DNA of 12,754 nucleotides from Candidatus Aminicenantota bacterium (GTDB lineage Bacteria > Acidobacteriota > Aminicenantia > Aminicenantales > JAFGAV01). The notes under the pieces were generated by a model. It worked only from the letters and a program-made list of their open reading frames with translations, had not been told where the DNA came from and made no database searches. Of this stretch, positions 6,215-12,754 are shown piece by piece. The stretch is from positions 1 to 12,754 of the forward strand of contig VGJG01000016.1 of assembly GCA_016867615.1 (NCBI GenBank). Reading direction: 5' to 3'. The position numbers and the translations under genes are program-made. Position 1 is the stretch's first letter. Every line of letters starts with the position of its first letter.

Positions 6215-9200
6215 ATGAGCAATCAGCCGGCTAGGAAAGGCCTTCTCCTCGGACTGGCTTTCGCCCTGACCGTATTCGCCTTGAACTGCAAAAAAGAAGG
6301 CGGCCGCGGAGCGTCCTTCGCCGCCTCGGTCAAGATCGTGGGAGACCTCCAGGTGGCCCATCAGAGCCCCCTGGGTCCCACCGCCGCTCCCCACGAGGCG
6401 GAAACCGTGGTGGTCATCTTCAACCATCCCATGGTCCCCCTGGAGGCGGCTCCCGAGGGAAAGGGATCGTCTTTCATGCGGCTGGAGCCCTCGGTCCAGG
6501 GCAAGTTCCGGTGGAAAGGAACCCGGGCCCTGACCTTCACACCCGACAAGCGCTTCCCCTACGGCTCCGAGGTCAAGGTCACGATCCCGGCCGGCACGGT
6601 GTCCCTGAACGGATATTCTCTCAAAAAGGACGTTTCCTGGACCTTCGAGACCTTTCGGCCAGGGCTGGTCAGGCATTTTCCCCGTGAAGATCAGGGCGGC
6701 ATCAAGCTCGACGAGCGCATTCTGCTCATCTTCAACCAGGTCGTGGACCGGGGAACGGCCAAAAGCTTTATCAGCCTGACCGAAATCGACCCGGAGGGGA
6801 AAAGCCGCGACCTCGATTTCTCCCTCGATCGCCCCGGGGCCGACACCCTCGATGCGGAGGGGCTGAAGGACGAGCCCGGTCGAGCGCTCCTCCTCGTCCC
6901 CCGCGAGCGGTATAAGCCGGACCACTCGTATTTCGTCGCCGTCAAGCCCGGATTGAGGGGCGAGGAAGGGCCGCTCGGCGCGGTCGAAGAATCGCGATTC
7001 AACTTCGAGACCTTCAAGACCTTCCAGTTCGTCGGCCTCTCCCCCGGGGAGGACATGGACCCCCGGGAGTCCCTGAGGATCGGGTTCAGCAACGAAGTCT
7101 CCTACCGGGAATTTGCGGACAAGGCCGTCTTCGAACCCCGGGTCGAGATCCCGGATTATTACCGGGAATGGGAATACGGCAACGAGTATCTTTGGTTCAA
7201 CCTGCCCCTCAAACCGGAGACGGCTTACACCCTCCGGCTGCCGCCGGGATTTCAGGACGTGTTCGGCAACGCCCTGACCGAGGAGGTCAAGACCCGGTTC
7301 ACCACGGGCTCCCTGAGGCCTTCGATCAGCATGACCACGGGTCACGGCCTCGTGGAATCCTACGGCAACAAGCTCTACTCATTCCATGCCGTGAACAGGG
7401 ATTCGGTCGGAATGCAGGCCGCCCTTCTGTCCCGCAACGAGATCATACCCCTCTTGGGCGCCAACAAGATTTTCTGGTCGAGCGAGCCTTTCCAGCCCCG
7501 GCCCGGTTTTTATCAGGCGTCCAAAACGCTGGACTTCAAGATACCGCGCAATGTCCGACAGGCGGTTCCCATCGACCTGAAAGAATTCCTCCCCGGGGAA
7601 CAGGGAATCGTCTTCCTTCAGCTCGATACGCGGGCCGAGGAGAAATGGAGCCGCTATCCCAAGGCCTGCCTGCAGGTCACGTCCCTGGGCCTGTCGGCCA
7701 AGTTTTCCGCCGAGAACAACCTCGTCTGGGTGACCGACCTGCGGACGGGTCTCCCCCTGCCCAAGGTCCAGGTCGAATTGCGCGGGGAAGCCAACCAAGT
7801 TTTATGGCGGGGAGAGACCGACGCCCAGGGCCGGGCGTCGACTCCAGGCTGGAGAGCGTTCGGGCTCAAAGCTCCGGGCTCATATGACAAGCCGCAGCAG
7901 TGGGTCTTCGCCTCGCTGGGCGGCGACCTGGCCTTCCTGTCCTCGGATTGGGGCACCGGTCTCGACCCCTACGAGTTCGGCATCGACTACGACTATTCCT
8001 CGGAGCCCGAATCCGTCCAGGGATCGCTGTTCACCGAGCGGGGCATCTACCGGGCGGGGGAAACGGTTCACATCAAGGGGATCGTCCGAAGGAGCGTCAA
8101 GGGGTCCTGGAAGATCCCGCAGTCCAAATCCGTGTCCTGCCTGGTCATGGATTCGATCGGCGCGGACGTCCACAGCACGAACGTGCCGCTCGATGATTTC
8201 GGCGCTTTTTCGTTCGACTACCCCTCGCGTCCGGAGGCCGGCCTCGGCTATTACCAGATATCCGCCACCCTCCCCCCGGAGAGCGGGGAGAAAGAGCCGT
8301 ACACCTTCAACGGATCATTCCGCGTCGAGGCCTACCGCCCCGCGGAATTCGAAGTCCATCTCCGGGCCCAGAAGCCGCATTTCGTCTTCGGGGAGGAGTT
8401 CCAGGCCGATGTCCTGGCCAGCTACCTCTTCGGCGGGGCCATGGCCGGACAGAAGGTCAAATGGCACCTCCGGCTCAACCCCGCGGAATTCACCCCCCCG
8501 GGCCACCGGGGATTCGTTTTCGGCAACCAGCTGAGCTGGTGGGACGCGGACGAGGAGCAGGCCGCCAGCCGCCTCCTCGCCTCGGCGGATACCGTGCTCG
8601 ATTCCTCGGGGAAGACACGGGTCAAGGCTCCCCTGGTCGCGGAGAAAGAGAAGGACTCCGTCCTGGCCGTTCTGGAGGCCACCGTCCAGAGCCCCAGCCG
8701 CCGTTCCGTTTCCAACCGCATCCAGACGTTCGTCCACCGGGGCGAGTTCGCCATCGGCCTCAAACCGGGCACGACATTCCTCAAAAGCGGCGAAGACCTC
8801 AAGGTCTCGGTGGTGGCCGCCGCGCCCGACGGCAAGCGGACGGCTCAAAAAGTCGTCCTGAAGCTGATCCGCCGCGAATGGAATTCCGTGCGCAAGGCGG
8901 GCGTGGGCGGCCGGTTCGAATGGATCTCCGAGCGCACGGACAAAGAGATCTCTCGGCAGACGGTCAGGACGCGCTCCGAAGCCGTGGAGGCCGTCTTCGT
9001 TCCCGACAAAGCGGGCTTCTACGTCCTGGCCGCCGAAGCACAGGACGGCAGGAAAAACACCGTCAGCAGCTCGACGTTCCTCTATGTCACCGGCCCCGAC
9101 TATGTGCCCTGGGAGAGGGACGACCGCGACATCATCGAGCTCGTGGCCGACGCCGAGGAGTACGCGCCCGGCGACACGGCCCGGATCCTGGTCAAATCCC

Positions 9201-11893
9201 CTTACGAGTCGGCCAAAGCTCTGGTGACCGTGGAGCGCGAATCCATCCTGGAGCATATGGTCTTGGACCTCAAGGGCAGCACGGGACAGATAGCCGTCCC
9301 CATTCGCTCCGACTACCTGCCCAATGTCTTCGTCTCGGTCCTGCTCGTCCAGGGAAGAAGGAGCGATTCCCGGCCGGAGGGCAACGAGGATATAGGCAAG
9401 CCGTCTTTCAAGATCGGCTACATCAATCTGGCCGTCGATCCCGCGGCCAAGCGGCTCCAGGTCGAGGTCTCAGCCGACAAGGCCAAGTACAAGCCCCGGG
9501 AAAAGGTCCGGCTGAACTTCAAAGTCCGCGACGCGCGGAAAAAAGGAGCGCGGGCCTCGCTGGCCGTGGCCGTCGTCGACATCGGCGTTCTGAACCTGAT
9601 CGGCTACCGCACCCCCGACCCCTTCTCCCAGTTCTACAGCCGGCGCATGCTGGCCGTTCAAACCGCCGAGCTCCGCCAGCACATCGTCGGCCAGCGGGAG
9701 TTCGGCGAGAAAGGCGAGGACAGCGGCGGCGGGGGCGACGAGCCCGGCGCCGGCGGACTGGCCCTGTCCGAGGTCGAGCTCCGGGGTGATTTCCGGACCA
9801 CGGCCTACTGGAACCCCTCCCTCCTGACCGACGAAAACGGGCTGGCAACCGTCTCCTTCGACCTGCCGGACAACCTGACATCCTTCCGGGTCATGGCCGT
9901 GGCCTTGACCCGGGACTCCCTGTTCGGCAACGGCGAGACGACGTTCCGCGTCTCCAAGCCGGTGCAGATCCTGTCCAGCCTGCCCCGTTTCGCCCGCCTG
10001 GGCGACACGCTCGAGGCGGGCGTCGTCGTCCACAATTTCTCCGAAGCAAGCGGGGAGGTGACCCTGAACCTTGACGCTCAGGGCATCCTGCTCCGGGACA
10101 AGAACCCGACCCGGCGGATCTCCGTGCCCGCCGGCCGGAGCCAGGAAGTCCTCTTCGCCCTCGAGGCCGACAGGCTGGGAACCGCCACGCTCTCCTTCCG
10201 CGCCCGCATGGGGAACGAGAGCGACGGGCTGGAGCTCAAGCTGCCCGTCATCCTCTCCCGGCCCATGGAGACCGTCGCCCTTTTCCACCAGACCGACGCT
10301 TCGGCCGAGGAGAAGGTCGTCGTTCCCGAGGGCGCGCTGCTCACGGAAAGCCGCATCGAAGTCCGGGCCTCTTCCTCGGCCATGACCGGTCTCAAGGGCT
10401 GCGTGGATTATTTGACCGAATTCCCCTATCTCTGCCTGGAGCAGCGGCTGTCGTCGATCCTGCCCTACCTCGTCGCCCCGAGAGTCATCCGGGAGTTCGA
10501 GCTCACCAAGCTCAGCCCGGAGGGAGTCCAATCCCATGTTCAGTCCCATCTCGACGCGCTGTCCGATTACCAGTCCGGAGACGGGGCGTTCAAGCTCTGG
10601 CCGGAATCCCGCTCCCGGTCTCCTTTCCTGACGGCCTATGCCGTCCTGGCCATGATCAAGGCCCGCGAAGCGGGCTACAGGATCAGCGGCGCGATGCTGG
10701 ACCGGGCGTCCGCCTTTTTGCGGGACATCCTGAAGGACAAGAACGCCGGCCGGAAGTTCCACTACAGCGCCCCGGCCTGGGCGACGACTTCGGCCTTCGC
10801 CCTTTATGACCTGGCCCTGCTCAAGACACCGCAGCCCGCCTATGCGGAGAAGCTGTTCAACGAGAGGAAATCCCTGCCCCTCTTCGCCCGGGCCATGCTC
10901 CTCAAAGCGCTTTATCACGGCCAGGGAGCGCCCTCGGCCCAGGCCACGCTGATTCAGGAGATGATGAACGCCGTGAAGATCACTCCTTCCCAGGCGCACT
11001 TCGAGGACGCGGACGACCGCAGCCTGGCCTGGGTCTACAATTCCTACCTCCGCACGACGGCTTTCATCCTCCAGGCGCTCCTGGAAACCAACACCCGGCA
11101 CCCCCTCCTGCCGGACATCGTCCGCTGGATACTGGACAGGCAGAAGGCCGGGCATTGGAATACGACCCAGGAAAACTTCTTCGTCTTCTACGCCCTGAAC
11201 GAGTATTTCAGCCGTCAGGAAGCGGTCAAACCGGATTTCAAGGTGAGGATCACCCTGGCCCGCAAGACGCTTCTCGAGGAAGCCTTCCGCGGCTGGCGTT
11301 CGCAGCCGGCGACGGCTCGGACGCCCCTCTCCGGATTCAAGGCCGGCCGCGAGCTCCCGCTCAAGGTCGAAAAAACCGGTCCGGGAGTCGTTTATTACGG
11401 CGCCCGGATGACATACGCGCCGAACAGCACCCAGCCCGCGAGGGACGAGGGGCTGGCGGTCTTCAAGACCCTGACCGGCCTGGACGGCAAGCCGCTGGAC
11501 GCGGTGAAAGCGGGATCGATGGCCGTGGTCACCCTCGAGGTCGTCGTTCCCCAGGAAAGCACCTTCGTCGTGGTCAACGACCCCCTGCCCGCCGGCCTGG
11601 AAGCGGTCAACGTCAGCCTGGAAACGGAGAGCCGGGAGGAAGAACTGGAGTTGGAGATGCTGGGGGAAGCGGATCAAGACTGGTGGCTCGTGAAATGGAG
11701 CCGGGTGGAAATGCACGACGACCGCGTTCTGCTCTTCGCCGACACCCTGTCCCCCGGCATCCACACCTACCGCTACCTCGTCCGGGCGCTGAACTACGGC
11801 ACGTACCTCAGTCCGGGAGTTCGGGTCGAGCAGATGTACGCCCCTGAGGTGTTCGGCCGGAGTCCCGAGCGGATCCTTAAGATCGCCAAGTGA
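6215..11893 (+). CDS. yfhM: Bacterial alpha-2-macroglobulin, thioester-type, probable lipoprotein
   Basis: A 1892-residue protein of the ECAM/YfhM class (E. coli YfhM is about 1650). The family traps attacking proteases in the periplasm: bait cleavage triggers collapse and a thioester couples to the protease. The N-terminal signal MSNQPARKG plus hydrophobic 9-24 ends at C25, a probable lipidation site, although the preceding ALN is unusual. About residues 37-147, 148-267 and 268-365 look like three Ig-type modules, each ending in a related strand (WTFETF, FNFETF, TRFTTG). The MG2-like segment SLFTERGIYRAGETVHIKG starts at 604. A bait-region domain spans about 1075-1192 and contains a Gly/Asp-rich stretch at 1163-1181. 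The A2M signature FRTTAYWNP is at 1193-1201. The thioester motif CLEQ is C1407-Q1410, as in E. coli, followed by an alpha-toroid domain (GDGAFKLWPES) to about 1690 and a C-terminal MG10-type domain (VLLFADTLSPG, YAPEVFGRS). Its stop overlaps the pbpC start. Confidence 0.93.
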   Translation: MSNQPARKGLLLGLAFALTVFALNCKKEGGRGASFAASVKIVGDLQVAHQSPLGPTAAPHEAETVVVIFNHPMVPLEAAPEGKGSSFMRLEPSVQGKFRWKGTRALTFTPDKRFPYGSEVKVTIPAGTVSLNGYSLKKDVSWTFETFRPGLVRHFPREDQGGIKLDERILLIFNQVVDRGTAKSFISLTEIDPEGKSRDLDFSLDRPGADTLDAEGLKDEPGRALLLVPRERYKPDHSYFVAVKPGLRGEEGPLGAVEESRFNFETFKTFQFVGLSPGEDMDPRESLRIGFSNEVSYREFADKAVFEPRVEIPDYYREWEYGNEYLWFNLPLKPETAYTLRLPPGFQDVFGNALTEEVKTRFTTGSLRPSISMTTGHGLVESYGNKLYSFHAVNRDSVGMQAALLSRNEIIPLLGANKIFWSSEPFQPRPGFYQASKTLDFKIPRNVRQAVPIDLKEFLPGEQGIVFLQLDTRAEEKWSRYPKACLQVTSLGLSAKFSAENNLVWVTDLRTGLPLPKVQVELRGEANQVLWRGETDAQGRASTPGWRAFGLKAPGSYDKPQQWVFASLGGDLAFLSSDWGTGLDPYEFGIDYDYSSEPESVQGSLFTERGIYRAGETVHIKGIVRRSVKGSWKIPQSKSVSCLVMDSIGADVHSTNVPLDDFGAFSFDYPSRPEAGLGYYQISATLPPESGEKEPYTFNGSFRVEAYRPAEFEVHLRAQKPHFVFGEEFQADVLASYLFGGAMAGQKVKWHLRLNPAEFTPPGHRGFVFGNQLSWWDADEEQAASRLLASADTVLDSSGKTRVKAPLVAEKEKDSVLAVLEATVQSPSRRSVSNRIQTFVHRGEFAIGLKPGTTFLKSGEDLKVSVVAAAPDGKRTAQKVVLKLIRREWNSVRKAGVGGRFEWISERTDKEISRQTVRTRSEAVEAVFVPDKAGFYVLAAEAQDGRKNTVSSSTFLYVTGPDYVPWERDDRDIIELVADAEEYAPGDTARILVKSPYESAKALVTVERESILEHMVLDLKGSTGQIAVPIRSDYLPNVFVSVLLVQGRRSDSRPEGNEDIGKPSFKIGYINLAVDPAAKRLQVEVSADKAKYKPREKVRLNFKVRDARKKGARASLAVAVVDIGVLNLIGYRTPDPFSQFYSRRMLAVQTAELRQHIVGQREFGEKGEDSGGGGDEPGAGGLALSEVELRGDFRTTAYWNPSLLTDENGLATVSFDLPDNLTSFRVMAVALTRDSLFGNGETTFRVSKPVQILSSLPRFARLGDTLEAGVVVHNFSEASGEVTLNLDAQGILLRDKNPTRRISVPAGRSQEVLFALEADRLGTATLSFRARMGNESDGLELKLPVILSRPMETVALFHQTDASAEEKVVVPEGALLTESRIEVRASSSAMTGLKGCVDYLTEFPYLCLEQRLSSILPYLVAPRVIREFELTKLSPEGVQSHVQSHLDALSDYQSGDGAFKLWPESRSRSPFLTAYAVLAMIKAREAGYRISGAMLDRASAFLRDILKDKNAGRKFHYSAPAWATTSAFALYDLALLKTPQPAYAEKLFNERKSLPLFARAMLLKALYHGQGAPSAQATLIQEMMNAVKITPSQAHFEDADDRSLAWVYNSYLRTTAFILQALLETNTRHPLLPDIVRWILDRQKAGHWNTTQENFFVFYALNEYFSRQEAVKPDFKVRITLARKTLLEEAFRGWRSQPATARTPLSGFKAGRELPLKVEKTGPGVVYYGARMTYAPNSTQPARDEGLAVFKTLTGLDGKPLDAVKAGSMAVVTLEVVVPQESTFVVVNDPLPAGLEAVNVSLETESREEELELEMLGEADQDWWLVKWSRVEMHDDRVLLFADTLSPGIHTYRYLVRALNYGTYLSPGVRVEQMYAPEVFGRSPERILKIAK

Positions 11894-12754
11894 GGAAAAG
11901 GACAAAAAGGCTGCTCTTCGGCATCCCGGCCGCGGCGCTCCTGGCCGCCTGGGGCTCACTTTACCTGCCTTTTCCCCGCAGCCGCCTGGACCCCGCGCCG
12001 GTCCTCTCTCTCCAGATCGCGGACCGCCACGGCGTTCTCCTTAGGGAGGTCCTGTCCGACGCGGGCGGACGTTGCCGTTGGATCGATTTGAAGGACGTAT
12101 CGCCCCGGCTCCTCAGGGCCACGATCGCCTCCGAGGACCGGGCTTTCTTCAGCCATTCCGGCGTCGACCCCCTGGCCATCATCCGCGCCCTGGGCCAGAA
12201 CCTCCGCTCCCGCCGCACGGTCTCGGGCGCATCGACGATCACCCAGCAACTCGTGCGCAGTCTCTATGGAGGCCGGAGGACCTTGGCCCGGAAGTTCTTC
12301 GAAGCCTGGATGGCCGTGCGATTGGAGCACACGCTCTCCAAGCAGGAAATCCTGGTCCAGTACCTCAACCGGATCCCCTACGGCAACCAGACCTTCGGCA
12401 TCGAGGCCGCCTCCCGTCTGTACTTCGACAAGCCGGCCGAGCACCTGAGCCTGGCCGAATCGGCCTTCCTGGCGGGAATCCCCCGCGCGCCGACTCTCCT
12501 CAACCCCTACCGTCGGCGGTCCGAAGCGGTCAAGCGCCAGAGGGAGATCCTGCGGGCCATGGAGAAGCATCAGTTCTCCACCCCGGCTGAAACGCAGCGG
12601 GCTCTGAGAGAGGAGCTGATCATCGTCTCCGAGACTCTCCGTTTTCGCGCCCCGCATTTCTGCGACCTCGCCCTCTCCCGCCTCGATCGGGAAACAAGGC
12701 TCCGCACGAGCCGCGTCCGAACGACCCTCGACTACGCCCTGCAGGCCAAGGTGG
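11890..12754 (+). CDS. pbpC: Penicillin-binding protein 1C, N-terminal part, runs off the window
   Basis: An open frame from GTG 11890 continues to the window end (288 codons), so the transpeptidase domain is not seen. PbpC is a bifunctional peptidoglycan synthase anchored in the inner membrane. Residues 1-7 are basic (VRKRTKR) and about 8-26 form a single membrane anchor. The GT51 glycosyltransferase follows: SEDRAFFSHSGVDP (81-94) with catalytic E82, SGASTITQQLVR (112-123), RKFFEAW (134-140) with the second conserved acid E138, LSKQEILVQYLNRIPYGNQ (149-167) and LAGIPRAP (194-201). DVSPRLLRA and the overall spacing match E. coli PbpC better than PBP1A/1B. TTLDYALQ near the edge is the usual linker to the transpeptidase. 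The GTG overlaps the macroglobulin TGA by 4 nt (GTGA) with no clear ribosome site of its own, so translation is probably coupled. Confidence 0.93.
   Translation, partial: MRKRTKRLLFGIPAAALLAAWGSLYLPFPRSRLDPAPVLSLQIADRHGVLLREVLSDAGGRCRWIDLKDVSPRLLRATIASEDRAFFSHSGVDPLAIIRALGQNLRSRRTVSGASTITQQLVRSLYGGRRTLARKFFEAWMAVRLEHTLSKQEILVQYLNRIPYGNQTFGIEAASRLYFDKPAEHLSLAESAFLAGIPRAPTLLNPYRRRSEAVKRQREILRAMEKHQFSTPAETQRALREELIIVSETLRFRAPHFCDLALSRLDRETRLRTSRVRTTLDYALQAKV

Noticed and set aside
9470..11959. 829-residue open frame on the minus strand opposite the macroglobulin gene
   Set aside because: Its translation is low-complexity in G, R, E and L with no recognisable domain, and the plus-strand frame has strong family motifs throughout. 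It is the usual antisense shadow of GC-rich coding DNA.

Overview
The window reads as a GC-rich, Gram-negative-type bacterial chromosome segment. The supporting signs are a periplasmic zinc-binding protein with a Sec signal, a bacterial alpha-2-macroglobulin lipoprotein and a penicillin-binding protein 1C. Codons end mostly in G or C and genes are tightly packed. I cannot place the organism. An Acidobacteriota- or Aminicenantes-like lineage would fit the gene mix, but that is a guess. No RNA gene, CRISPR array, insertion sequence, integrase or phage gene is visible. The content looks like ordinary chromosome.

Layout. (1) 1-1989, plus strand: the C-terminal end of an M16 (insulinase-type) zinc peptidase, then a full-length fused FtcD (glutamate formiminotransferase / formimino-THF cyclodeaminase), 3 nt apart and with the FtcD ribosome site inside the peptidase gene. 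(2) 2039-4552, minus strand: a complete zinc/manganese-type ABC importer, transcribed znuA-znuC-znuB and convergent with ftcD. (3) 4553-4718: a lower-GC divergent promoter region with a TATAAT box almost abutting znuA, a 9-bp perfect inverted repeat, and a sigma70-like promoter plus strong Shine-Dalgarno for the next gene. (4) 4719-6173, plus strand: PepD, an M20-family Xaa-His dipeptidase. (5) 6215-12754, plus strand: a 1892-residue bacterial alpha-2-macroglobulin with an intact CLEQ thioester motif, overlapping by 4 nt the GTG start of pbpC, which runs off the window.

How they fit together. The alpha-2-macroglobulin/PbpC pair is a known conserved partnership, thought to trap proteases in the periplasm and repair peptidoglycan. 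ZnuABC imports the metal used by the PepD and M16 families. FtcD completes histidine degradation, and PepD can release histidine from dipeptides. No hut genes are in the window, so that link is only suggestive.

I found no convincing undescribed system. The points most worth a second look are the in-frame TAG at the left edge, the near-leaderless znuA start with its promoter palindrome, the atypical lipobox of the macroglobulin and its Gly/Asp-rich candidate bait segment.
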